Source: Zea mays (lineage: Eukaryota; Streptophyta; Magnoliopsida; Poales; Poaceae). Taken from it: 64,000 nucleotides of DNA. The stretch lies in contig NC_050104.1 of the NCBI RefSeq assembly GCF_902167145.1, forward strand, positions 105,659,849 to 105,723,848, in the 5' to 3' direction. Below are positions 9,482 to 20,354 of the stretch, piece by piece. Both the position numbers and the translations under genes were made by a program. The notes under the pieces are model-generated. The model did no database searches, was not told the DNA's origin, and was given only the letters and a program-made list of their open reading frames with translations. Each line of letters starts with the position of its first letter. Within the stretch, counting starts at the first letter, position 1.

Positions 9482-10374
9482 CTAGACAGCAACAGCGATG
9501 GCCTTAGGGCGAACGCTACCGCTGGAAGGCCCTCGTTCACGTCGCCTCACGGGGGACGAGAACCAGCCATTAAAGCCAAAGAGCCGGAGGCCTGGAGCGC
9601 AGGTGGCACTGATGGCCTCGTCGGCGGAGGCAACCGCTTCGGCAGAGGCAGCCTCACCTATGGCGACCACCACCTTAGCACCGACGACAGCGGCCACCTG
9701 CCCACCAACACCGCACCAGCGAGCGGCGGCCGCCCCAAAGCGCACCGGCAGGTCCTCACTCCCGTTCTCGCCACAAGAACGAGAACGGGACCGTCCCAGA
9801 ACACGAGTATGACGTGTTGTGCGACCTCCCAGTACAGCCAACAGCGCAAGGAGGACCTGGACGTGGTCGGCCCGCGCGCGGCACGACCGTTGCCCGGGTG
9901 GAGGACGGACAGCTGCACCCTGTCTAGGCAGCAGCAGTTTGCCTTCCCCCGCATGGCTGGAGGACGCCTCCTCCGCAGAGCTGCCAGCGCCACAGGCGGC
10001 GAACGCCCTTCTCCCCCGATCACTGAGGGAAGGAGCGGGCCGCTACCCATGCGGAGGCAGGCCCCGGCTCGGCTCGCCCTCCGCCACAGTGAGGATGATG
10101 AACATCCTTGAAGCTGAGGGCAGGAGGGAGGCCGCAGCCCGGCTTGCTCTCCCCCACCGCGAAGCTGGTGGTCATCATCTTGGATGACCATTGGTGAGGG
10201 ACTGCAGCCGGGCTGCATGATGAAAATCCTTGAAGCCGAGCGGTGGATGAGGAGCACCAACCCCCACGAGGTCGCGCTCCTCCAACAATAGCAAGAAGAA
10301 GGCAACACGGGTGCACCCCATCTGGGGGCTCGGAAGGTGGAAGGGCGCAATGCATGCGAGAAGTGTGAAGGCAT
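9482..10374 (-). pseudogene. HUCK-A antisense ORF (aORF) behind a TATA-like box
   Basis: Antisense frame starting at ATG 10374 and open for 239 codons to 9658. Similarity to HUCK-B then continues in another frame down to 9482, which implies a frameshift near 9770. The N-terminus starts MPSHFSHALRPSTF and contains HRSASRIFI, an acidic QDDDHQ and PQLQGCSSSSL. The HUCK-B frame (48689-49633) aligns over its whole length, including the later MRGKANCCC / MPGKANRCC segment. A TATA-like TTTAAAAAGG lies about 25-35 bases upstream of the ATG. No known domain is recognised. A second overlapping frame (10355-10020) is also open and similar between copies, so which frame is translated is not certain. Confidence 0.5.
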
Positions 10375-10398
10375 GGCTACTGCCCAGGGGATCGATCC

Positions 10399-10409
10399 CT
10401 TTTTAAAGG
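10399..10409 (-). promoter_or_regulatory. antisense TATA-like box (HUCK-A)
   Basis: CCTTTAAAAAG on the minus strand, preceded by GGGGAGAG and followed by a conserved CCATG. HUCK-B has CTTTAAAAGG in the same context at 48654-48663. Conservation in two copies suggests a core promoter for the antisense frame; no expression evidence is available here. Confidence 0.45.
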
Positions 10410-12178
10410 CGGCTCTCCCCACTCGCATTCCAAGCATCACGGGCAAAGTCTCCACCGACGAGCTCCAGAGTTCCCACCCTCCGACGCGGGGGCTGGGTCC
10501 CACATGTCATGCGAGCGGACCGGAAACAGAAGAAGCCAAACCGCTGCACGCGAAGCAGGTAACCGCCCCGCGGTTATAAGCGTTCCCCCATCCTCGCCGA
10601 AACCAGCGGGCGAAAGGGCGGGCCGCTATGCAAGAGGCGTGCAACCGCACCACGGTTGTGCACCCTTTTGGCTTCATTGCATTCGGTGGGCCAGCGTGAA
10701 GGCCTGGGCCCGCATGTCATGCAACCGGCGCAACGGTTACTGCGTGCAAAGAAACCGCACCGCCACTTGCGCTAATGCCACGTCTTCTCGACTGCAGAAC
10801 CAGTGCCGCGACTCGAGGCAGCCCTGCGCATGACCCAACAGTGCCAATTGAGTGCAACGATCACGGGTCAGTCAGCCGCGGGAGGAGGCGCGGCGGTTGA
10901 TATGGCCAAAAGTGGGCCGGCAGTAATTGCAGCAGCAGACGGGCGGAAGCAGCGGTCAAATCGCCTGCAGGCTCGCGTCCCCTCCTGAAGCGGCAGGAGA
11001 GCCCTCTCCCACGACATAAAGACGATGTGCCCGTGTTCCGTTCCTCGAACGGCTCACGCACGCGCAACAGACGCCCCGCGAATCGCCCGTCCTGTCGCAT
11101 TGACTCCTTGGCAGGGCAGGCGACACCTCCGGCAGGAGAATCGGGCGACGTCTCGCCTCCGCCATGATGACCGCGTCAAAAAAGGTGCGCCGCCTTATTT
11201 AAATTCATGTCCTTTCTCTTTCCCTCTCTCTCTCTCTCTCTTGCCACAGGGACCGGAAAAGGGGGTATTTCGAGAAAGGATCCTTCCCAGCGAAGGAAAT
11301 GGGCCCCGAGCCCTCCTACTGATCAGGGGTTCGAAGGTTGCGCCCTCCGGGGTTCGGCGATCGCCCCAGAGCACTCGGGCTCCGTGCCCTTTACTGATCA
11401 GGGGTTCGAAGGCTGGCCCCTCAGAAGGGTTCGATAGCCGCCCCAGAGCACGCAGAGTGAGGGATGACTCTGGGTACGTCCGTTACATGGCCGAGGCTCG
11501 GGCTATGCTCCCGAGGTACCCTAGGACATTTCCGAGACCAGCAGGAGCGATTTTGTAACGGAATCCAACCAGAGGGAGGCATCGAGCCCTCGGACCCTAT
11601 CGAATGGGTTCGGGTCCGGCAAATCACCTGCAGGTACTTTTGGAGCGCGCCTCTGGGCCACTAGCTGACCCTTATCGAACGGGGCTCGGGCGTCCACTCG
11701 GATTACCCGTTAGCAACTCACCGGAAACACCATGTCCGGCGCCCTCCGAGGGCAACATGGCGCTTTCCCCCCTTCCTCCTTGCGGAAAGGCGACGAAGGG
11801 GCATATAACAAAAGTCGAGACGGTCCTTGATCGTCCTCTCGCTCCGTGTAGAGGCTCGGGGGCTGCTCTCGCACCAGGCTACGGCCAAACTGTTGACAGC
11901 GTCAACAAACCAGCCTAAAAACTCGGAACCTGACCATGCACCCGGGCTACGACCAAGCCACATGAGGGAACAACTAGGCCGGCTGAGGCATCACGAAAAG
12001 CATTAAGACCTTAGAGGAGTCAAACCACTCCTCCGAGGCCTCGGGGGCTACACCCGGCGGGTGCGCTCGCGCGCACCCACCGGAACAAAATATAACCGAG
12101 AAAGGCCGGTCCCCTCACAAAAAATGCGGCAAAGCCTCCAAGCGAGTACCAACACTCCCTTCGAGGCTCGGGGGCTAC
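10410..12178 (+). other. HUCK-A 3' untranslated region and polypurine tract
   Basis: GC-rich sequence without a convincing ORF; open frames here reflect low stop density. It includes four short repeats of the GATCAGGGGTTCGAAGG type around 11318-11430. It ends in a purine-rich stretch (GAGGCTCGGGGGCTAC, about 12163-12178) directly before the LTR, the expected PPT for plus-strand priming. HUCK-B shows the matching GAGGCTCGAGGGCTAC. Confidence 0.75.
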
Positions 12179-13450
12179 TGTCGGGTACCATAATTAGGGG
12201 TACCCTCAACACTCCTAAACACGGCTGGTAACCACCCTCAGCACAAACCGCAAAGACTGATGGGCATGGTTCAGGTCAAGGCCTCGTCTCCCAAGGGACA
12301 CGATCTCACCCGAGCCCAGCCTCGAGCGGGAACTGTAGTCCCATACGAATTCATGCCTCGCCTGAGGGCCTCCTCAGGCAGTGGGCGCACCCTCGGCTCG
12401 CCCGAGGCCTAGCTCGGGCAGGCTTCGTTGAGAAGCAACCTTGGCCAAATCGCCTTACCAACCGACCGTATCGCAGGCGCATTCAATGCGAAGATCGCCT
12501 GGCACCTTATCCTGACACGCGTGCCGTAGTCGGCAAGGTCGAAGTGACCGTAGTCACTTCACCCCTTCACTGACCGATCTGACAGGAAAACAGCGCCGCT
12601 CGCCCCGCTCCGACTGCTGTGCCAACCACCCGAGTAAGGCTGACAACAGCCGAGTTCAGCCTCGGGCGCAACAGGAAGCTCCGCCTTGCCCGACCTTAGG
12701 CCTCAGCCTCGGGAGGAAGTCTCCGCCTTGCTCGACCTTGGGACTCAGCCTCAGCCTCGGCCTCGGGAGGAATCGCGTCCTCGCCCGACCCCAGCCTCGG
12801 CCTCAGGAGAAGTCTCCGCCTCGCCCGACCTTGGGCTCGGACTGACCGCGCCACAGGGGATACATCATTACCCTACCCCTAGCTAGCTCAGGCTACGAGG
12901 GAACAAGACCGGCGTCCCATCTGGCTCGCCCCGGTAACAGGTAATGATGGTTCCCCGCGTGCGTCCATGACGTCGGTGGTTCTCAGCCCCCTACGGAAGC
13001 AAGGAGACGTCAGCAGGATCCCAGCCGCACCGCTAGCTGTGCTTCTACAGGGTTCAGGCACTTCTCCGACGGCCACGTTATCACGTACACAGGGCTCAAG
13101 CACTTCTCCAACAACCACGTTGGCATGTACACAGGGCTCAGGCACTTCTCTGCCAGACACGTTAGCGCATAGCTACACCCCCACTGTACATCTGGACCCT
13201 CTCCTTGCATCTATAAAAGGGAGGTCCAGGGCCTTCCTGCGGGAGGGTGGCACGGGGGACGAGCAAACAAACAGGCTCACTCTCTCTCGTGACGCTTGTA
13301 ACCCCTACTACGAGCACCCCCGGTGCGAGATAATACAAGCCGCATTTCCCCTTGTGTTCCATCTTGCGCCAACCCATCTGGGCAGGGGCACGCAACGATA
13401 AATTCACTGGTCGGCTCGGTTGAGGGTCCCCCGGGTCCGAAACGCCGACA
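12179..13450 (+). repeat. HUCK-A 3' LTR (1272 bp)
   Basis: Begins TGTCGGGTACCATAATTAGG and ends CGAAACGCCGACA, homologous to the 1.82-kb LTRs of HUCK-B. The length difference is largely a GC-rich minisatellite: only about four units are seen here (12655-12850). A TATA box lies at 13211-13220. GACAC at 13451-13455 would be the right TSD copy but cannot be checked. Confidence 0.9.
13211..13220 (+). promoter_or_regulatory. HUCK-A LTR TATA box
   Basis: CTATAAAAGG followed by GAGGTCCAGGGC; the same block occurs in both HUCK-B LTRs (minus strand, 45276-45285 and 57683-57692). This is the likely core promoter of the family. Confidence 0.75.
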
Positions 13451-14191
13451 GACACGTCGCTGACCGCTGTGTCGTCCACCTCGCCGAGTCGAACCCAAGG
13501 TATTGCTCATCACGAGAAGGCTCTATGGTTCGTTGCTGTTTAGTCTCAAATAGGTGGTAGGCACCATAGAGGTGTTGTCCACCTTCATGATAACCATCTT
13601 AGGTACATCAAGTAATCATCCCCTTGACTCTAAGGCTTTCTTTCAAGACCACATTCAAGATAGTATTATTTGTCTTACATCTTATTTACTATATCGCTCC
13701 CCAAGGTCTTGATCCTCCATGGGCAAAACCTAGGGATCATCCCCAAGGTCCAAACTCACTGTGAGGACGACATAGGGATCACTAGTGTTTGGTACAAAAA
13801 GACGTCGACACTTATATGGCCTTAAGACACTTAATAGTGTTAAGTGAGAGGTAAAATTACTATTTTATCTAATACGAAAAGTGGTTAAAGTGCAGAGTTT
13901 AGTTTGCTTTAGGTTTTGAGTAGACCCGATTATGGGCCACTCGACCCAACCAACCCGGCCCCATCCGACCAATGCAATGGGCGGGTAAGGATTGTAATCT
14001 TTGACCCGCAACAATCCACGAGGTGGATATAGGCCATCATTTTGACCCAGAACCCGACCCAACCCGAAAAAACCCGACCCAAAGTGAAAAAAACTCGAGC
14101 CGAAAAAACTCGACCAGACACGTCAAATAGGGAGGCATGGGCCAATCCGACCCGACAGTAGGCACATGTCGGGTACGGCAGTACTAAATGG
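13451..14191. other. unassigned sequence with the left arm of a long imperfect inverted repeat
   Basis: No supported gene. 13451-13814 is ordinary low-complexity-free sequence that I do not recognise. From about 13815 a palindromic arm (CACTTAATAGTGTTAAGTG) starts a roughly 95-bp stretch whose diverged reverse complement lies at about 14960-15055. Between the arms the DNA is rich in ACCCGACCC-type repeats, as in some hAT-derived elements. 14184-14191 (CTAAATGG) is the left TSD of the MITE that follows. Confidence 0.5.
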
Positions 14192-14691
14192 TAGGGGTGG
14201 GCGTTCGGGTTACCCGAAAATTTTGGGTCGGGTAATTCGGGTATTTGAAATTTCGGGTTTTGAGAATCGATACCCGAAATTACAACGGTTTTACAATACC
14301 CGAAACTTCGGGTACCCGGAATTTCGGGTTCGGGTTTGGGTATTTCCGAACTACTCGAACTGTTGTCTCAACTTCATAAAACACATGCACCCTATTAAAT
14401 TAGTATAAAAATATAGTTTGAATAATGATATACATGAACATAAAAAACACAAACATTCTACAATCACAAGTTATGCACAGTTATACATAATTATAGATGT
14501 ACAAACTAATAATTAAGAATGACATGAGTACATCACACATGAAAGTTCGGGTAATTCGGGTATTTCGGGTACCCGATTATGATACCTGAATTACCCGAAA
14601 TAAATTCGGGTTTTGCAAGTTACTACCCGAAATTCTTAAACCAAATTCGGGTTTCGGGTATTTCGGGTTACGAGTTTTTTTTCCACCCCTA
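14192..14691. mobile_element. hAT-type MITE, 500 bp, with perfect 8-bp TSD
   Basis: Non-autonomous DNA transposon. It begins TAGGGGTGGGCGTTCGGG and ends CCACCCCTA, giving a 9-bp perfect terminal inverted repeat (TAGGGGTGG). It is flanked by the identical 8-mer CTAAATGG at 14184-14191 and 14692-14699. An 8-bp TSD with a YAGGGGTG terminus is diagnostic of the hAT superfamily. There is no ORF of transposase type. The interior near both ends is built from many TTCGGGTA / TACCCGAA words in both orientations, so the ends can fold on each other. It sits inside the ACCCGACCC-rich element around it. Confidence 0.9.
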
Positions 14692-14699
14692 CTAAATGG

Positions 14700-15299
14700 C
14701 CCACGACTCGACCTTGACCCGACCCGACGTTTGAACAGACCTAATTTTGAGTAATATTGTGCATGTTTAAAGTTTCTTATAATTGCATAAAACTAAAAAA
14801 ATATTTAAAAATAAACTAATATATTATTGCAAAAATATACATTATATTTAAATTAAATATATTATTGTCAAAGTATCGCTTTATATTTAGAATATTATAT
14901 TTAAAAAATTATGCAGTTATGGAAACTTCAAACCATATGTAATATTGCTCCAAATCTAACATAGACCAACTAAACTTTGCGCTTCAATCATTTGTTTAGG
15001 GATAATGATCATTTTACTTCAATACTCCTCACTTAACAATGTTAAATGTCCAAACTAATGGAAAGGTCATACAGATAACTGAAATTAGTTTTTAGTTTTT
15101 TAGCCTCGTTGAAAACTTTCAAAAGGACTATAAAATGAAGCTGAATTTTTTATGGCCTCAGATACTCCTCACTTAGCACTTCCTCATAAATCCAAAGTCA
15201 TAGACGACACCAAACAAAATCGCATGAGGATCTCGGGCTAGAGTTAATACTAGGGAAATGGAAACTGAGTGTTCTCAAAACAAATGGTCCAAAGAGATG
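14700..15299. other. AT-rich unassigned sequence with the right arm of the inverted repeat
   Basis: No gene supported. The ACCCGACCC-rich element resumes to about 14747; the right inverted arm is at about 14960-15055. 15295-15299 (AGATG) is the left TSD of the solo LTR. Confidence 0.5.
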
Positions 15300-18200
15300 T
15301 GTGGCAGAACCTCCCAAGTTATTGGACCCACATGCACATGTCCTTGTCTCAAAGACCTCAGACTGCTATGCATGTGCACCAGATAACTTAACAGGATCCG
15401 TCCGATTGCCCTAAGGACATCGGATAAACCACTTACAATCAGAATCGCGGGATTAAGTAACACAAATCACACACACCAATATTGTTGCAGCGGAAATCTT
15501 ACTACCAAATTTTACAGGTTACAAAAATTTTACATTAGTTTATCAGAGTGATTACAAAAGTATAAGTTGGAAATATATGCTAGCTCAAGGGATCATCCTC
15601 AATAAGAAGTATAGAAGGGTTACTTAGACTTATAAGAAGGCCGAGCCCACCGGCACTTAACACCATCAACAACAGCACAAAGTTAGAACCTGAAAAACAA
15701 CAGGGAATAAAACCCTGAGTATGGAATTACTCAGCAAGTCTTACCCGACTAAGGAAAAGACTCTCAAGGGTATGCTGGATAAATAGGAATCAAGGAGAGG
15801 CTTTAGCAAAAATCAACTTAGATACTTTTGCAGAAATAGCTTACTAAAGTGAGTCCTTACTTTCAATATTTTAACGCCATGTTAAGTATTAATAGACTCT
15901 ATTTGCATCTAGTCTAATTTCACCATCTCATCAATACAACATCATGTTGATCCATAGTGTTCACATCCTGACTTAGGTTGTAGAAAAGTGACCAAGTCTT
16001 CATAACCGCGAAGGTACGGCGATCCGAATCGATTATACTCAGCTGAGGATCTCCAATCACACGACATATGTAGCACTTAACCCTTGCATATGTCAACCCG
16101 CCACCGGGGTTCTTAAGACCAGATCAGGTTCACGCAAACCGAGAGCACAGATACACCACCGTCCAGCCTCTTGCCACGGAGGGTACACGCTACTCTCGCC
16201 ACCGCTCCACGCCCATTTCGTGTTATCTTATTCTGGCCTTAGTCTGCCCGAGGCAAGGCTTACCCATGACGAGGCATGTGACCAGTTAAAGGGTCCTCGG
16301 TCAGCACGCCTACATACGCATTAATCCTTAACCAACCTGGGTAGAACATCACCTGTTCCTAACCCAAGTCTCAATTTAAGTATTTCCATCCTTAGGATTG
16401 TGTCTATTCCTTGGGATGAAAGAGCATCATAGGGAACTTTGCAGTAAGATCCCACTATTGCTCCAAATGAAAATATTCTTGCAGGTAGAAGCCATCCTCT
16501 CCCGGGTTAGACTGAGGACAACCTCTATCCACAAGATCTAAGCAAGGCTAAGCATTTTTGTAAATCATATTTTGATACTTCACAGAAGTATCTATAAAGG
16601 TATGGATATCAAGGAAAGCAATGCATCAAAGGGTTTCAAGCAATTCCTATGAACCTAATGCACATTTCACTAGACTTAAGTGTGCGAAAAGTATTTAAAA
16701 ACACAAGGAAAGGGGTTGCATGCACCGGGGCTTGCCTGGGTAACACTAGGTTAGTGTTGTTAGACGACGTCCACTTGATGATTATCCTTGTTGTGATACT
16801 TGTTTCATCTATCCGTCTTCAGATTAGTTCATCCGCTTTATCCTGCGGATTAGCCCGCGCTTGGGGTCGACTTGGGTCGTCTTCCGCATCACGCGAGTAA
16901 TTATCGTACCTAATTGAAATGCACGATGCACATGAATGCATAGCACTGACTTCACTGTACAACTAAAATTCTTCGCAAGAAATACCGATAGTGCCTACCG
17001 GCAAGGCACTAAAATTACTAAGCGAATAAATTTAGCTTACCAGCATCAAACGTGACTCACTACTCGCGAGAATGCTGATAAGTCCTGGTTCGGGCTTGTC
17101 ATCGAACATCATACAGGGTAAGTCCGATGCAGCGCTGCGTGGTGGAGATTGACAGCCGGGTGCCGACGAGTGCGCAGAGTTTTATAGAACCATGATGCTG
17201 AAGATGGCGTGGTAACGAGCGAACACATGGTCGAGTGTCGACAAGGTGTCCAAATCCTGTGAGGCATTGACGTGGTTGAAGAAGACAACCAATATCATGC
17301 GATATCGATGGCAGGGCTTCCATCGACGGCGACTAGGAAAGGGAACCTGGCCACACAGCTTAAGCGAGCACTTGGGATTGAGCTCAACTAGAGGAGAGCA
17401 GGGACGCATGGGTGGAGATAACCGGCGGCAGGCGCACCAGGGGCACGATCAGAGGCGAGGACGATGATGAGGCAGAGGTCTCGCGAGCTCACCACAGTAG
17501 TTGGCTAGAGAATAGTGTCCCAGCGAGCACGACCAGGGAGGTGAGCAAGGGACATAGGGTATTGATGTCCTTCGACCAGAGACCGAAGCACATAGCACGG
17601 CGGATGGACTTAGCCGCGGCGAGGTGGACCGACGAGGGAAACAAGGAACACGACGGTCAGCCGATTGACGATCGGAGCATGACGCGATAGACTGGGGATG
17701 TCGTGACGGCCGGCGAACACTGATGGCCAAGCACACGGAACAACGGCACCCGCGAGCTGAGGAACGACGGCGAGGTCGCGGCCGGGGTGAGCGCAGGATC
17801 CGGTGGTCTGAAGAGCAGCCGGATGCAGAGTACCATGGCAGACAACCTCCACGGCGAGCTGAGCGACGGCACAGGGGCGAGCAGAGCCGAGCCAGGGGCG
17901 TGACGGCTAGGTACCATGACCAAGCAGGGGATGGCTGGGTGCCGAACAGGAAGGAATTCCAAGGGAAATCACCATGGGCAACAGGGGCAGCGACGACAGA
18001 ACGCCGTAGCCGATGGAGGCTCTGCGCGGTCATGGCAGGGGACCGAGCAGGAGCAAGGAGAAGGGGGCGAGCTCGGAGGGAGCTAGGGGCGCGCTCCCGC
18101 GGCACCAGAGAGCTCGACCACCATAGAAGCAGGGAATAAGCGCTGGAGTCGAGCAGGACGCAGTGGCGGACGCGCGCAGGAAACTGGAGCTTGCAGGGAG

Positions 18201-19530
18201 AAACGACTGAGGGAGAGAGAGGAGGGGCCGCGCGGTACAGAGACTGGGCGTGAGCAGAGAGAAACGCAGCAGCCATGGAGCTCCACGAGCGAGAGAGATG
18301 AGCGTGCAGTGGAGCAGAGAGGGAGCGCCCAGGAGCTCGCACAGGGAACGGGGCGCGGCACCGGAAATGCCCTGCGGTCAGCAGAGAAGCTTCAACGGGC
18401 GCTGAGCAGCTGGAAGACGGCGCGCGCAGAGGAGCTGGGGGTCGCGAGCTGCAACAGGAAGGGGCCGGGGCGAGTTCGGCCGGGCAGAGGGAAATCCCAC
18501 GGCGAGGGAGCACGGCTTGCAATGGCGAGCAGAGGATGGAAGCCGCGGGGAAGAGAGAAGCAGGGAGGATTGCCGACGAACAAAAGCTGGAGGAAGCGCT
18601 GCGGAGGATAGAGATAAGGAGGAGTCACGCGACGATAACGCTGAGCGGAAGAAATATCAGAGCATACAGCGGCTGAGCGGTCGGGCGGCAAGATTTCTTC
18701 TCCAAGCACGGCGGCGTGGCGTGGAAGAATAACAGGGGAGGCTGCGAGAGGGATAAGAACGACGACACAGGAAGAGATAGGAACGATTCAAGAGAAGAAA
18801 AATCTATGAAGATATTTTCATTTCTTCCCCTTTTTTAAATAAAATTACAGATATTTTGAATTGGTATTTTTAGCGATGATTAAAGGGTCGAATAATTAGG
18901 ATTGACAACAACAATTGGGTAGGATTTGATTTGGCGAATTTTCCGGAATCAATTGAGTTTTCACCCGTGATTTATATCCGGAGATTCAGATCGAGACGAG
19001 AACACACCGACCGAACTACACTGGTTTCAGCTTTGGTATTTTAATTTACGATTGATTTCGTTGAAGTTAAACCGATTAGAAATTATTTGAGTCCGGCTCT
19101 AATTCCCTTTATCTGTTTTAATCGATTTATTACCAAATATTCCTGATTATTAATCTCACGCATAATTTCTCTCGGATGATGCGCGATTCGAATTATTTTG
19201 CTCCGAACATTTTAGTCGTTGAGTGCGAATTAATTTACTTGGGATAAAATGCGTAAAAGCACATCGAGCTTCCGAATTTGTATTCGTGCGAGCGATGAAT
19301 AATCACCGAACGCACCGATTTTCGGAATAACTAGGTTCCGAACATCACGAAAATTCAGGAAGAGCCCAAATAAATAAAAACGATGTCGAACTCGCGACAA
19401 ACGGAACAGATGCGATATTAAAATCGCGATAGGCGAAGATAAGTGAAATTTTGCATCCGTTTTATCCACTGATTACGTGCTTATATCCGTACTCGCTGTC
19501 GAGCGGAATATAAACACCTGGGGTGTTACA
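15300..19530 (-). mobile_element. solo LTR of a Tekay/Del-like gypsy element (4231 bp)
   Basis: On the minus strand it starts TGTAACACCCCAGGTG at 19530, the terminus typical of Tekay/Del chromoviruses, and ends GGTTCTGCCACA at 15300. The flanking 5-mers AGATG (15295-15299 and 19531-19535) are identical, so the unit inserted as an element and later collapsed to one LTR by recombination. No internal region, PBS or PPT is attached. Like the LTRs of E it has a long GC-rich block (17400-18750) and AT-rich flanks, but it is a different family. The long open frames in the GC-rich block have no family features. A TATA-like TCTATAAAAC lies at 17179-17188 (minus). Confidence 0.88.
17179..17188 (-). promoter_or_regulatory. 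TATA-like box in the solo LTR
   Basis: TCTATAAAAC on the minus strand in the middle of the LTR, downstream of the GC-rich block. Element E has CTATAAAACC at the end of its GC-rich block. It is plausible as the LTR promoter but is judged from sequence alone. Confidence 0.45.
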
Positions 19531-19535
19531 AGATG

Positions 19536-19866
19536 GTTGCACACAATAGCCCTCACATCTATTTATAGGGGTTATTTTACTAGTCTAAGCTACCCCTAGA
19601 TACATAGATCGAGCTTATCCACTTAATCGAGTATTAAATGGACCAACTCCTAGGTTTTACATGTGACGTCCATGCACGCTTCATGAAGTTGTTTTGCCTT
19701 GACACATCCTTCGTGATAATGCCACGTGCCACCTTCGATTCCTGCTAGAATCGCACCACCGGGTTTTGAGGCCCAAACACATTAAAAACAGGTGAACTGA
19801 AACAATGGGTGGTTTTCAGGCTCAACCACTGAAACCGCCGCGAGCAGCGCACCACATGCGCATCCC
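19536..19866. other. unassigned low-copy-looking sequence
   Basis: No ORF, repeat or terminal motif that I recognise. It continues the DNA interrupted by the solo LTR. Confidence 0.4.
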
Positions 19867-20354
19867 TAGGGATGAAAACGGTCGGAAACGGTTCGGTAAA
19901 CACAAACCATTACCGTTTTCATTTTTTTATCGGAAACAAAATCGAAATCGGTTACTCCGGAAACGGAAACGATATCGGTATTTCGGAAACATCGGAAACG
20001 AAAGTTTGGTGCGGAAAATACACCGGTAACGGTCGAAATCTAAAATACGACCGGTAAACATATCAAACTTCACAATACAACAAAGTTGACAAAAGATCAC
20101 AAAGACCACAATTTCACAATTCGTGATATAACAAGTTCACAATATAACAAGTTCACAAGGATCACAAATTTATAATATAAAAAGTTTACAAAGATCACAA
20201 GTTCACAATATAACAAGTTCACAGTATAACAAGTTTATAAAGATCACAAGTTCACAGACTAAAAGTTCACAATTCAGAATATCCACTCAATCTAGCTGAC
20301 ATGGCATGCTTACTTGTGAAATATTTTTTCCTCACATAAAGAGTTTTTCACAAC
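19867..20354. mobile_element. hAT-like element, left part, interrupted by SIRE-D
   Basis: Starts TAGGGATGAAAACGGTCGG, a hAT-style terminus, followed by many GGAAACGG / CGGAAAC words. From about 20055 to 20290 comes a loose tandem repeat of AAGTTCACAATATAAC-type units. It stops at the SIRE-D LTR (20355), so its right end and TSD should lie on the far side of SIRE-D, outside the window. No transposase coding is visible. Confidence 0.55.

Larger units (their letters stand above)
4615..13450 (+). mobile_element. HUCK-A: Tat-lineage Ty3/gypsy element, Huck-like, 3' part
   Basis: Plus-strand gypsy element whose 5' LTR, gag and protease lie left of SIRE-A, outside the window. It holds RT-RNaseH-RNaseH-INT (4615-7776), a long 3' region with about 190-bp repeats and antisense reading frames (7777-12178), a PPT before 12179 and a 3' LTR (12179-13450). 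RT comes before integrase, which defines gypsy; the second RNase H and the antisense frame point to the Tat lineage. It aligns with HUCK-B almost throughout. Decay (four in-frame stops in pol, a much shorter LTR minisatellite) suggests it is an old or independent copy. Confidence 0.88.

Noticed and set aside
11025..11558. 177-codon plus-strand frame in the HUCK-A 3' region
   Set aside because: Not conserved in HUCK-B as a frame; it spans the GATCAGGGGTTCGAAGG repeats.
17449..18522. 357-codon open frame on the minus strand
   Set aside because: Lies within the GC-rich block of the solo LTR; composition is Pro/Ser/Arg/Cys-rich, and overlapping frames are also open on both strands. Element E LTRs have similar spurious frames at the same relative place. 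No domain seen.
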